Shown here: positions 50,548-59,232 of the stretch, piece after piece
Layout: every line of letters begins with the position of its first letter
Position numbering within the stretch: the first letter of the stretch is position 1
Source of the DNA: Pyxidicoccus caerfyrddinensis
GTDB taxonomy: Bacteria > Myxococcota > Myxococcia > Myxococcales > Myxococcaceae
Assembly: GCF_010894405.1 (NCBI RefSeq)
Contig: NZ_JAAIYA010000002.1
Location: 1-64,000, forward strand
DNA: 64,000 nt
Direction: 5' to 3'
Notes under the pieces: model-generated
Database searches by the model: none
Told to the model about the DNA's origin: nothing
What the model saw: the letters and a program-made list of their open reading frames with translations, nothing else
Position numbers and translations under genes: made by a program

Positions 50548-52128
50548 TCAGACGCGCTCCTCCTGCTGCATGCGCGTGGCCAGCTCCGGCAGGGAGACGT
50601 GGAACGTGGAGCCGTGCCCCAGCTCGCTCTCCACCCAGATGTGCCCGCCGTGCCGCTCGATGATGTCGCGGCAGATGTAGAGCCCCAGCCCCAGCCCTCC
50701 GAAGCCCGACACCGGCGCGTTGCGCGCACGGAAGAAGCGCTCGAAGAGGTGCGCCTGCTCCTCCTTCGGAATGCCGATGCCCGAGTCCGCCACCGTCACG
50801 ACGGCGTCCCCTCCGGAGTGGGTGAGCGACACGCGCACCGCCCCGCCCAGCGGGCTGTACTTCAGCGCGTTCTCCAGCAGGTTCGTCAGCACCTGCGACA
50901 GCCGGCCCCGGTCCCCCTGGATGAGCACGTCCTCCTCGGGGCCCTCGTACGTGAGCGGGTGCTGCGCATCGCTGGCCGCGCGGAAGTCGGAGAACACCTC
51001 GCCCACCACCTCCGGCAGCGACATGGGCATGCGCTGCAGCTCCATCCGCCCCGCGCCCACGCAGGACGCGTCCAGCAGGTCATTCACCAGCGCCGAAAGC
51101 CGGCGCACCTGTCCCAGCGCCTTGTCCACGCGCCCGGGCGTGACGGACTGGCCCGACTCCAGCGCCTGCTTCAGCAACTGGAGGTTCAGCCGCAGCGGCG
51201 TCAGCGGCGTCTTCAGCTCGTGCGAGGCGATGGAGAGGAAGTCGTCGCGCACCTGGATGGCCTCGTGCGCGTCGCGTAGGAGTTGCTCGCGCTCCCGCTC
51301 CGCCCGCACGCGCGCGGAGATGTCCCGGAAGCTCCAGACGCGGCCGGTGATGACGCCGCGCTGCCGCTGAGGCAGCGAGTAGCGCTCCAGGGTCCTCCCG
51401 TCGCGCAGTTCGACGATGTCGAAGCTCTCCTCCCCCGGGGTGTCATACAGCGCCTGCACGCGCGCCATGAAGGCTTCCGGGTCCTTCAGCTTGCCTTGCA
51501 CCTCCCGGAGCAGCGGCGCGTCCCGCGCGCCCACCTGCGCCGGGTCCAGCCCCCAGATTTGATGGAACCGGCGGTTGCAGGCCCGGATGCGGCCGTCGAG
51601 CCCCACCACCAGCACCCCGTCCGCCGTCGACTCGAGCGTGGCCTCCAGCAGCGCCACCGTGCGCTCCAGGTGCTCCTTCGTCCCGCGCTGCGCGGTGACG
51701 TCCACCATGATGCCGCGCAGCCGCTCGGGCCGCCCGTCCGCGCCGGTCAGCACCGTGACGAGGTCCCTCAGCCAGACGACGTGCCCGTCGGCCGCCAGCA
51801 TCCGGTACTCGAACTCGTGGGGCAGGCACTGCTCCGCCGCTTCGCGGCAGTAGGACGCCGCCCACTCCCGGTCATCCGGGTGCAGGTGCTCCACCCAGAA
51901 GCCCGGGTCCTCGTACCAACGCTGCACCGGGTACCCGAGCAGCCGCTCCGCCTGCTTGCTCACGAGCGTGAAGCGGAAGGACGGGTCGGCCTCCCAGACG
52001 ATGCCGTCGATGCTGTCGATGAGCTCCTCGTGCTCACGCCAGGCCCGGGACAGCTCCCGCGCCGTCTCGTGGCCGTCCGGGGGACCTGACGCAGGGGGGC
52101 CCGCCGGGTCTGGCTGGATGTCCGCCAT
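50548..52128 (-). CDS. PAS-PAS sensor histidine kinase
   Basis: The 526-residue soluble kinase has PAS 1 (about 35-155: LIDSIDGIVWEADPSFRFTL), PAS 2 (about 165-285: TVALLEATLESTADGVLVVG, NRRFHQIWGL), a HisKA dimerisation helix with FLSIASHELKTPLTPLRLN (phospho-acceptor H303), and an HATPase domain (NLLENALKYSPLGG, DSGIGIPKEE, GFGGLGLGLYI). No membrane segment, so it senses cytoplasmic signals. It is divergent (187 bp) from the KaiC-like ATPase gene whose downstream partner is a single-domain response regulator, suggesting a shared pathway. ATG 52128 begins the N-terminus. Confidence 0.92.
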   Translation of the reverse strand: MADIQPDPAGPPASGPPDGHETARELSRAWREHEELIDSIDGIVWEADPSFRFTLVSKQAERLLGYPVQRWYEDPGFWVEHLHPDDREWAASYCREAAEQCLPHEFEYRMLAADGHVVWLRDLVTVLTGADGRPERLRGIMVDVTAQRGTKEHLERTVALLEATLESTADGVLVVGLDGRIRACNRRFHQIWGLDPAQVGARDAPLLREVQGKLKDPEAFMARVQALYDTPGEESFDIVELRDGRTLERYSLPQRQRGVITGRVWSFRDISARVRAEREREQLLRDAHEAIQVRDDFLSIASHELKTPLTPLRLNLQLLKQALESGQSVTPGRVDKALGQVRRLSALVNDLLDASCVGAGRMELQRMPMSLPEVVGEVFSDFRAASDAQHPLTYEGPEEDVLIQGDRGRLSQVLTNLLENALKYSPLGGAVRVSLTHSGGDAVVTVADSGIGIPKEEQAHLFERFFRARNAPVSGFGGLGLGLYICRDIIERHGGHIWVESELGHGSTFHVSLPELATRMQQEERV

Positions 52129-52315
52129 GGCACGCGTCCTCCATGCACCAACATTCCATCGGTGAGGCAGGCGCCGCATGGCCTCGTTTCACGGGCGCCG
52201 CCCCGAGCCCCAGGCGACCAGCGGAGCGCGCGGTCCACGCACGCCCGCCGGTGGTCGACGTTTCGGCCTCAATAGGACGGCGCGGCGGGGGCGTTTTACG
52301 GTATGAGCGGGCATC

Positions 52316-53788
52316 ATGTCCTCTTCCGAGCAGCCCGCGCGAGCGGATGCGCGTGTGTCCACGGGTGTGCCAGGGCTCGACTCCGTGCTGGGCGGCGGCC
52401 TCGTTCCGTCTGGCGTCTACATCGTCGTGGGCGAGCCCGGCGCGGGGAAGACGCTCCTCGCCAACCAGCTCTGCTACCACCAGGCGCGCGGGGGCGCCCG
52501 CTGCCTCTACGTGACGCTGCTGGCCGAGTCCCACTCGCGCATGCTCGCGAACATGCGCGACATGGCCTTCTTCGACCCCGCGCTGCTGCCCGAGGGCGTC
52601 TACTACGTCAGCGGCTTCCGCACGTTGGAGGAGCAGGGGCTGCCGGGGCTGCTGGAGCTGCTGCGGCGCGAGGTGCGCACCCACAACGCCAGCATCCTCG
52701 TGCTGGACGGGCTGGTGCAGGCGCAGGAGGCGGCCGGCAGCAACCGCGACTTCAAGAAGTTCATCCACGAGCTGCAGGTCGCCGCGGGCCTGGCGCGCTT
52801 CACCTCGCTGATGCTCACCAGCGACGGCCCCACCGTCCACCCCGAGTACACCATGGTGGACGGCATCCTGGAGCTGCGCGAGCGCACCGCCGGTGTGCGC
52901 TCGTGGCGCGAACTCCAGATTCGCAAGTTCCGCGGCAGCCCCACGCTGGCGGGCGTCCACAACTTCCGCGTCACCAGCGCGGGCCTGGAAGTCTTCCCGC
53001 GCCTGGAGGCGCGCGTGCGCCGCTCGCCGCCGCCGGACCCGGGCGCGCACCGCATCCACTTCGGCATCCACTCCCTGGACGCGCTCTTCCCGGAGGGGCT
53101 GGCGGCGGGCTCCACCACGCTCGTGCTCGGCCCGCCGGGCGTGGGCAAGACGATGATGGGCAGCAGCCTGCTCGCCGAGGGACTGAGGCAGGGCGAGCCG
53201 TGCCTCTACATGGGCTTCTACGAGCCGCCCAACCGCCTGCTCAACAAGGTGGCGTCCGCGGGCATCGACCTCAAGGGGGCGGTGGCGGATGGGCGTTTGA
53301 ATCTCATCTGGCAGCCGCCCGCGGAGTGCATCCTCGACGTGCTGGCGGACCAGCTTCTGGAGGACGTGCGCAGGCGCAAGGTGAAGCGCGTCTTCGTGGA
53401 CGGGCTGAGCGCGATGAGCCAGTCCACGCCGGAGTCGTCGCGGATGGCGTCGTTCTTCGCCGCGCTCACCCAGGAGTTGCGCTGTGAGGGCACCACCACC
53501 CTCTTCGGCCTGGAGACGCCCCGGCTCTTCGGTTCGGTGCTGGACGTGCCGCTGGAGACGGGCCCTTCCGCGGTGGCGGAGAACCTCTTCTTCCTGCGAC
53601 ACGTCGAGCTCGAAGGGCGGCTGCGCAGGCTGCTGTCCATCTTCAAGCTCCGAGACACCGACTACGACCCTACCCTCAGGGAGTTCGTCATCTCCCGACA
53701 GGGCATCGAGGTGCTGCCCCCCTTCAGCGTCAACGTGGACACCCTGCTGACAGGCCTTGCCCGGCATCCGGGCGGTGGCCATTCCTGA
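52316..53788 (+). CDS. Double-domain KaiC/RadA-like ATPase
   Basis: The 490-aa protein contains two tandem RecA-type KaiC domains: first Walker A GEPGAGKT (39-46) with VSTGVPGLDSVLGGGLVPSG, then Walker A GPPGVGKT (272-279) with IHSLDALFPEGLAAGSTTLV. Each has a Walker B-like hydrophobic-Asp (SILVLDGLVQ, RVFVDGLSAM). This is the KaiC layout (circadian clock ATPase/kinase of cyanobacteria), but the autophosphorylation loop cannot be assessed by eye and no kaiA/kaiB is nearby. Association with a histidine kinase and a response regulator suggests KaiC-type signalling. ATG 52316. Confidence 0.88.
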   Translation: MSSSEQPARADARVSTGVPGLDSVLGGGLVPSGVYIVVGEPGAGKTLLANQLCYHQARGGARCLYVTLLAESHSRMLANMRDMAFFDPALLPEGVYYVSGFRTLEEQGLPGLLELLRREVRTHNASILVLDGLVQAQEAAGSNRDFKKFIHELQVAAGLARFTSLMLTSDGPTVHPEYTMVDGILELRERTAGVRSWRELQIRKFRGSPTLAGVHNFRVTSAGLEVFPRLEARVRRSPPPDPGAHRIHFGIHSLDALFPEGLAAGSTTLVLGPPGVGKTMMGSSLLAEGLRQGEPCLYMGFYEPPNRLLNKVASAGIDLKGAVADGRLNLIWQPPAECILDVLADQLLEDVRRRKVKRVFVDGLSAMSQSTPESSRMASFFAALTQELRCEGTTTLFGLETPRLFGSVLDVPLETGPSAVAENLFFLRHVELEGRLRRLLSIFKLRDTDYDPTLREFVISRQGIEVLPPFSVNVDTLLTGLARHPGGGHS

Positions 53789-53816
53789 ACAAACCGCGAG
53801 GAGTAGCGCCGCCCGT

Positions 53817-54182
53817 ATGGAGACGGTCCTGGTGGTGGATGACGAGCAGGGCATCCTCGAGGCCCTGGCGGACCTCCTGCGTGAGGAGGGCTACCGCGTC
53901 GTGACGGCCTCCCATGGCCGCGAAGCGCTGGAGCGGATGGCGGAGCTTCGTCCCGACCTCGTCCTCACCGACTGGATGATGCCGGTGCTGGACGGCCCGG
54001 CCCTCATCGGGCGCATCCGCGCCGAGCCGGCCTTCCAGGGCGTGGCGTTGCTGGGCATGAGCGCGGTGGACGTGTCGGCCCTGCGCCGCCTGTACCCGGA
54101 CGTCCCCTTCCTCCAGAAACCCTTCGACATCAACGCGCTCATGCATCAGGTCCGCAAGGCCCTGGACTCGCGGCGGCTCTGA
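53817..54182 (+). CDS. Single-domain response regulator
   Basis: The 121-aa CheY-like receiver has the acidic pair DD in VLVVDDEQG, phospho-acceptor D52 (LVLTDWMMPVLDG), Ser in LLGMSAVDV and Lys in PFLQKPFDI. There is no output domain, so it relays phosphate or binds a partner. It lies 28 bp after the KaiC-like gene with GAGGAG upstream, suggesting a shared transcript, and is a likely target of the nearby PAS kinase. ATG 53817 is the domain start. Confidence 0.93.
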   Translation: METVLVVDDEQGILEALADLLREEGYRVVTASHGREALERMAELRPDLVLTDWMMPVLDGPALIGRIRAEPAFQGVALLGMSAVDVSALRRLYPDVPFLQKPFDINALMHQVRKALDSRRL

Positions 54183-54192
54183 AAGGCCCCCC

Positions 54193-55011
54193 ATGCTCTA
54201 CCTGCTCAAGCTCGGCCCCGTGCCCCTCAGCCAGGGCACCACCCAGGTCTACCTGCGCATCTCCGACACGGGCGAGCCGTCCGCGCCCGTCTTCGAGGCG
54301 GACGACGAGACGGGAATGCGGGCGCTGCTGGACGGAGTGGACGCCGAGGACGTGCGCTGCGAGCCGGCCCTGGCGGAGGCGGGCGCCGCACTCGGCGTGG
54401 AGGTGGAGGAGCCGCCCCAGGCGGCGCTCTCGTCGCGCGCGGCCATCGCCACCTTCCTCGCGTGGGGCCAGCGCGGGTTGTCCGGGCTCGGCTCGGACAA
54501 GGCCCTGCTCTTCGTGCAGGCCTCCACCGAGTACTGGGAGGCGAGGCCGTGGACGCACTGGGACGACAGCCAGCCCTTCGAGGTGGCGGTCTCAGGGCCG
54601 CTGACGCACACCTTCGAGGGCTGCGTGTTCCACACCGGGGACGGCCGCGCGGGGCTGGCGCTGTACTACAAGCCCGGCGCGCTGCAGATGCTGATGGAGA
54701 TGCAGGCGCGCGGCCAGGGTGACGCGGCCACGCAGCTGCCCGCCATCGCCGTCACGCTGGACACGTCCCCCGTGTACGCGGTGGAGGCGCTCTCCGCCGC
54801 GGGGCGCGTGCCCCGCCTGCCCATGCCGCTGAAGACGGGGCCGGACGGCATCAGCGTGCCCAACCCCATGGAGGCGGTGCTGCTGGTGGCCGCCCTGCGC
54901 GCCGTGGCGCGGCTGTCCCCCGCCCAGCAGGAGGTGCTCAGCACCGTGGTGGCGGGCGAGGCGCAGATGGAGGTGCGCGTGCGCGCCCCCGCCCCGCGCG
55001 TGCGTCACTGA
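54193..55011 (+). CDS. Uncharacterised protein cotranscribed with response regulator
   Basis: The 272-aa protein starts 10 bp after the response-regulator stop. It has no signal peptide; segments include MLYLLKLGPVPLSQGTTQVY, ALLFVQASTEYWEARPWTHW and HTFEGCVFHTGDGRAGLALY. Mixed alpha/beta composition. No family recognised. Its position in the KaiC-regulator operon suggests a role in the same pathway. Confidence 0.7.
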   Translation: MLYLLKLGPVPLSQGTTQVYLRISDTGEPSAPVFEADDETGMRALLDGVDAEDVRCEPALAEAGAALGVEVEEPPQAALSSRAAIATFLAWGQRGLSGLGSDKALLFVQASTEYWEARPWTHWDDSQPFEVAVSGPLTHTFEGCVFHTGDGRAGLALYYKPGALQMLMEMQARGQGDAATQLPAIAVTLDTSPVYAVEALSAAGRVPRLPMPLKTGPDGISVPNPMEAVLLVAALRAVARLSPAQQEVLSTVVAGEAQMEVRVRAPAPRVRH

Positions 55012-55026
55012 GTCACCGGGCGCCGT

Positions 55027-55947
55027 TCACAGGGAGCACTGACCGCTCCGGCAGGTGAGGAGGCCGCAGGGGGCACTGGTCCCGCAGCGACACCCGCCGT
55101 TGGTGCAGTTGTCGGCCTTGTTCGCGTCGCAGGCGTCGCAGGTGGCGCCGTTGAGGCCGCAGGCCGTTGTCGTGTTGCCGTTCCGGCAGGCCGTGCCCTG
55201 GCAGCAGCCGGCGCAGGTGTCCGGGTCACAGACGCAGGTGTCCGCCTCGCAGCGCTCGCCCTCGCCGCAGGGCGTGCCCCGGGTGCCGCACGAGCAGGCC
55301 CCGCTCGCGGTGCACTGATTCGCTCGCCCGTCGGCGACGCAGTCGACACACGCCACGCCGCTGCCACCGCAGGCCCGCGCCGAGGTGATGGGCACGCATG
55401 TGCCGCCGGGCTGGACGCAGGTGGTGCAGACGCTGCCGCCCGCGTCCGGAAGCCCCGCGTCTGGAAGCCCCGCGTCCGGTTCCCCGGCGTCCGGGTTGCC
55501 TCCGTCCGGTGTTCCCCCGTCGGGCTCTCCGGCGTCTGGCTCCCCTCCGTCCGGCGTGCCTCCGTCCGGCTGGGGGCCGGGCTCGTCGGGAATGGGCGAC
55601 AGCCGCAGTTGGAGCTCCAGCTCCTCGCCCTTGCGCGGCGTGGCCTCCACGCGCGTGCGGGCGATGGGCACGCCACCCAGGAGCGCATCCACCTGGAGCT
55701 CGAAGGGAACGCCGGGCGGCGTGTTGAAGCGCAGGCGCAGCGTCTGCTCTCCGGAGAAGGGCGCGCCCTCCTGTTCGGGGCGGCGCTCGGGGCCGAACCA
55801 GGACTCGCCGTCGCGCAGGCCGCGCAGCTCCAGCTGGGTGGCCCCGTCCGCGCCCTCGACGCGCAGGAAGAGGGAGGTGGTGTCGTCGCCGCACGACACG
55901 GCGGCGGTGAGCAGCAGGGCGAGGAGGGCTCGGGAGGCGCGGCTCAT
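55027..55947 (-). CDS. Cys-rich putative lipoprotein with Asp/Gly/Pro spacer
   Basis: The 306-residue product has a lipobox (LLLTAAVSCGDD, Cys about 19), a beta-rich N-domain (QLELRGLRDGESWFGPERRP), a spacer of PDGG/PDAG repeats (about 150-195), and a C-terminal domain with over 25 Cys in CxxC-like spacings (CTTCVQPGGTC, CSCGTRGTPCGEGERCEADT, CDPDTCAGCCQGTAC). The last part resembles cysteine-knot exported domains. It overlaps the TPR gene by 4 bp (ATGA), as the last gene of the kinase operon. Confidence 0.75.
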   Translation of the reverse strand: MSRASRALLALLLTAAVSCGDDTTSLFLRVEGADGATQLELRGLRDGESWFGPERRPEQEGAPFSGEQTLRLRFNTPPGVPFELQVDALLGGVPIARTRVEATPRKGEELELQLRLSPIPDEPGPQPDGGTPDGGEPDAGEPDGGTPDGGNPDAGEPDAGLPDAGLPDAGGSVCTTCVQPGGTCVPITSARACGGSGVACVDCVADGRANQCTASGACSCGTRGTPCGEGERCEADTCVCDPDTCAGCCQGTACRNGNTTTACGLNGATCDACDANKADNCTNGGCRCGTSAPCGLLTCRSGQCSL

Positions 55948-56537
55948 GGCACCGTCACCGTGCCCAGGTTGGCGCGCGGCTCGCTCGAGCGCGTGAGCAG
56001 CACCGTGGTGGTGGCCCCGACGGCGACGACGCCCACGCCCGCCCAGAACCACTTGCTGCGCAGGAAGGCGGGGACGGAGGACGGTCGCTCCGCGGACTGC
56101 GCCTCGGGTGTCAGGGGCACGGCGAGCGGCGTTCCCTGCCGGGATTTATTCTCGAGCTCGGCCTGCTTCGTGTCCATCGTCTGGATGAGCTCATTGACGA
56201 GCGGCGCGTCCGGCGACTCCGGGTCCAGCGCGAGGTAGCGGCGGTAGAAGAACGCGGCGCGCTCGTACTGGCCGAGCTGGCGGTGGCACTGGCCGATGTT
56301 GAAGAGGAGCGCGGGCTCGGGGACGAGCCGGTAGGCCTCCGAGTAGCCGCTCAGCGCGTCGTTGAAGTTTCCGAGGTCGTACTCACGCTGCGCGTAGTCG
56401 AAGAGGACGCGGGCGGCGGACTTGGGGTCCTCCTTGCTGGCGGCGCCCGGCTTCGGCGGCGCGGCGGACGCGGCGGCGGCGAAGAGGGGCAGGGCGATGA
56501 GCAGCCAGCTACTTGCGGAACGGATTGAGGAGGCCAT
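55944..56537 (-). CDS. Exported TPR protein with C-terminal membrane segment
   Basis: The 197-aa product has a signal sequence (LLIALPLFAAAASAAPPKPG), two or three TPR motifs (ARVLFDYAQREYDLGNFNDA, LSGYSEAYRLVPEPALLFNI, YRRYLALDPESPDAPLVNEL) and a C-terminal hydrophobic segment FWAGVGVVAVGATTTVLLTR. It is a likely periplasmic adaptor anchored to the membrane. ATG 56537 overlaps the kinase gene by 29 bp, and its stop overlaps the Cys-rich lipoprotein start. Confidence 0.85.
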   Translation of the reverse strand: MASSIRSASSWLLIALPLFAAAASAAPPKPGAASKEDPKSAARVLFDYAQREYDLGNFNDALSGYSEAYRLVPEPALLFNIGQCHRQLGQYERAAFFYRRYLALDPESPDAPLVNELIQTMDTKQAELENKSRQGTPLAVPLTPEAQSAERPSSVPAFLRSKWFWAGVGVVAVGATTTVLLTRSSEPRANLGTVTVP

Positions 56538-58560
56538 CTGTGGACTGGAGTCTAGCGCCTCGCCTGGGCCCCGCCGGGGCCTTGCCGCCCGTGGAGGCGG
56601 CTTTGTTCGGATTCAGCGTCACCTCGACGTGGGCGCCCTCCTCGGGTTTCGCCACCGCCTGCGCGGGCTGATAGCCGCGCAGCTCGAAGCGCAGGGCGCG
56701 CGGCTCCGTCACGGAGAGCTGGAGCGGGGTGACGCCGAGCGTCTCGCCCGTGTCGTCCTGAATCACCCGCGCGCCGGCCGGTGTCGAGCGCACCTGGAGG
56801 AGGACCTCGGCCGGCGCGGGCGGAGGCGCGGGCGGGGCCGCCACTCGTGGCTCCGCCGCCGTGCCCGTCGAGGCGACCGCCGGCGCAGTCGGCTGGGGGG
56901 CCGGTGCTTCCGCGCGCGACCACACGAGGGCGCCCGGAATGACGAGCAGCGCGACGCCCGCGGCGGCGAGCCACGGCCACCGGCGGCGCTTCCGGGACAC
57001 GGGCTCCGTCACCCGCACCAGCACCGGCATGGGAGCCGGCGCCAGCATGGAGACCGGGGGCTGCTCGGGCACCGGTACCGGCACGGCGGGAATCACGAGC
57101 GGAATGGGCTCGCGCGCGAAGGGCCGCAGCGCCTCCGCGAGCGCGTCCATCGACGCGAAGCGGTCCTCCGGCGCCTTCTCCAGGCAGCGCAGCACCACGG
57201 CCGCGAGCCCGGGCGGAATCGGCTCTCCGGCGGGCGTCGTCTCGGGCAGCGGCGGCGGGGGCCGGACGATGAGGTCCACCGCCCACGTGCCCAGGTTCGT
57301 CGGCTCGAAGGGGCGCCGCCCGGCGAGCAACTCGTACAGCACCGTGCCCACCGCGTAGAGGTCCGCGCGCCCATCCACTTCGAGGCCCGACGCCTGCTCG
57401 GGCGCCATGTAGCCGGGCGTGCCAATCACCGCGCCCGCGAAGGTGTCCGGGTTCTTCGCGAGCCGCCCCGTGGTGAGCTTCGCCACGCCGAAGTCGAGCA
57501 CCTTCACGAAGTCCGGCTCGCTGCCCCGCGCCGTCACGAAGACGTTGTCCGGCTTGATGTCGCGGTGGACGACGCCCGTGCGGTGCGCCGCGCCGAGCGC
57601 CGCGCAGAGCTGCTCGACGATGCGCACCGAGCGCCGCACGGCGAGCGTCTCGCGCTCGAGCAACTCCCGCAGGCTGGCGCCCTGGAGCAGCTCGAGCACG
57701 CAGTAGATGCGCGCAAGCGCCTGGGCGGGAGCGGGCTCCTCCACGAAGTCGAAAATCTCCACGATGTTCTCGTGGTTGATGGCGTTGACCGCCCGCGCTT
57801 CCTGGAAGAAGCGCTGCACCAGCGAGTGGTCCACCACGTGCTGGGGCTTCAGGATCTTCATCGCCACCGGCCGGCCCAGCCGCACGTGCCGGGCCTCGTA
57901 CACCACGCCCATCGCGCCCTCGCCGATGACGCGCTCGAGCCGGTAGTTGCCGAGCACCTCGCCGAGGTTCGCCACCGGGCTCGTCCCGGCCGCGGGCGGC
58001 GGGGGCTCGGGCGTCACCGGAGGTGGGGGCGTGCGGAACCACGTCGCCTCCAGCCCGCCCGGGTCCAGCACGGAGCGGAGGGCCTGCCGCGCCTCCGCCA
58101 GGTCGGCGAATCGCGCCTCCGGCTCCGCGTCCAGGCAACGGAAGAGCGGCGCATTCAGACACGCCACGTCGCCTTCCAGCGGCTGCAGCGGCGTGCCGGG
58201 CGGCGTGCCGGACGCGGCTTCATAGAGGAGCGCCCCGAGCTGCCGGACGCACTCGCGGGGCTCCGCGGGCGCGGCCCCCACGCCGGGCGCGAGCGACGCG
58301 GACAGCTTCGCCAGCCCGTCCTCCAGCACCACGCGGTCCGCCGTCAGCGCGCTCCCCGCGGGCGCTCCCGCCTGCTCCAGGAAGCAGCTCAGCGGCTCGA
58401 CGAGCTCCAGCACCTCGCGCGGCGACAGCCGACCGAAGCCACGCAGGTACGCGCCCAGCGTGCGCACCTGTGGTGGCGTGGGGAGCACGGTGGGGGCGTC
58501 TTGCGGTGGTGGCGTGGACGCGTCGCGCCGGGCACCTGGTGAATCTTCGGTCGATGACAT
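56509..58560 (-). CDS. Membrane Ser/Thr protein kinase with PEGA domain and N-terminal pseudokinase-like region
   Basis: The 683-residue kinase has a functional-looking domain (about 206-475): glycine loop GEGAMGVVYEA, K235 (VAMKIL), HRDIKPDNV (D334), DFGVA (D356), APEQ. One membrane segment (528-547: WPWLAAAGVALLVIPGALVW) separates it from an extracytoplasmic PEGA domain (585-650: VRSTPAGARVIQDDTGETLG). Residues 34-166 resemble a degenerate kinase C-lobe without catalytic residues (LTADRVVLEDGLAKLSAS, LGALLYEAASGTPPGTPLQP, LFRCLDAEPEARFADLAEAR). First gene of an overlapping operon with TPR and Cys-rich lipoprotein genes. Confidence 0.9.
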   Translation of the reverse strand: MSSTEDSPGARRDASTPPPQDAPTVLPTPPQVRTLGAYLRGFGRLSPREVLELVEPLSCFLEQAGAPAGSALTADRVVLEDGLAKLSASLAPGVGAAPAEPRECVRQLGALLYEAASGTPPGTPLQPLEGDVACLNAPLFRCLDAEPEARFADLAEARQALRSVLDPGGLEATWFRTPPPPVTPEPPPPAAGTSPVANLGEVLGNYRLERVIGEGAMGVVYEARHVRLGRPVAMKILKPQHVVDHSLVQRFFQEARAVNAINHENIVEIFDFVEEPAPAQALARIYCVLELLQGASLRELLERETLAVRRSVRIVEQLCAALGAAHRTGVVHRDIKPDNVFVTARGSEPDFVKVLDFGVAKLTTGRLAKNPDTFAGAVIGTPGYMAPEQASGLEVDGRADLYAVGTVLYELLAGRRPFEPTNLGTWAVDLIVRPPPPLPETTPAGEPIPPGLAAVVLRCLEKAPEDRFASMDALAEALRPFAREPIPLVIPAVPVPVPEQPPVSMLAPAPMPVLVRVTEPVSRKRRRWPWLAAAGVALLVIPGALVWSRAEAPAPQPTAPAVASTGTAAEPRVAAPPAPPPAPAEVLLQVRSTPAGARVIQDDTGETLGVTPLQLSVTEPRALRFELRGYQPAQAVAKPEEGAHVEVTLNPNKAASTGGKAPAGPRRGARLQSTDGLLNPFRK

Positions 58561-58720
58561 GCGCTGACAGCGGCATTGTGAAGCCGGGCTGCCGTGCCAT
58601 GCAAGCCGGCGGGGCCGCTGTCCTCGGCAGGACGAATAACGCGAGGGGGGCGGGTAGCCAACCCGATGAGGCAGGACCTAGCTTGGGGGTCGCGTGGGGC
58701 CGGTGGCGCCTGGAGGCAAC

Positions 58721-59035
58721 ATGGAGACCTTTTCACGGTCGGTCTACGACAGCGCCTTGAACCGCCAGCTCCAGCTGCTGCGCGAGGTGCTGGCCACGCG
58801 GCAGCTGGACGCGGAGGCGGTGGAGGCCCTGGAGGTGCTGACGCGCCGGCTCGCGGACCGAGGCCAGCGCCTGCGCATGCTGGGGCAGATGCTGAAGGGA
58901 ACGCCTCCACCCATGGCGGCGGCCGTCGAGCCCGTCACGCCCGCGTACATCAAGGCCACCGTGGAGCGCTCCGACGCGGAGCTGCTCCAGGAGCTTCCCG
59001 CGCTCATCGAGCGGCTCCGCGCGAAGGGTTCCTGA
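58721..59035 (+). CDS. Small uncharacterised protein
   Basis: The 104-aa protein (GGAGG before ATG 58721) is highly helical: RQLQLLREVLATRQLDAEAV, EALEVLTRRLADRGQRLRML. It has no signal or cysteine and could be a small adaptor. It lies between the divergent kinase gene and the poly-HAMP kinase gene 198 bp downstream. No family recognised. Confidence 0.6.
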   Translation: METFSRSVYDSALNRQLQLLREVLATRQLDAEAVEALEVLTRRLADRGQRLRMLGQMLKGTPPPMAAAVEPVTPAYIKATVERSDAELLQELPALIERLRAKGS

Positions 59036-59062
59036 AGACCCGCCCATCCCTGGAGTGCATCG

Positions 59063-59121
59063 CTGTCCGTTGCCGGACAGTCGAGCCCTGCACTGTCGCC
59101 TGGTGACCAGGCAGCACTGTC
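59063..59121 (+). promoter_or_regulatory. Cluster of inverted repeats upstream of poly-HAMP kinase
   Basis: CTGTCCG-TTGC-CGGACAG (59063-59080) and GCCTGGT-G-ACCAGGC (59098-59112) are perfect inverted repeats; CACTGTC occurs at 59091-59097 and 59115-59121, 24 bp apart. All lie 110-170 bp upstream of ATG 59233. They may be operators; the first could also be a terminator after the gene ending at 59035. Confidence 0.45.
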
Positions 59122-59232
59122 CGGGGGGCTGGCCCAAGTCCGCGCCAGTGCGGGAGAACACCGCTTCGCCAAGAGATTCCCGTCCCACGGCAGCCGCAGG
59201 CTCTGCCGGACCCGGACCGACCAGGGGCTCAC

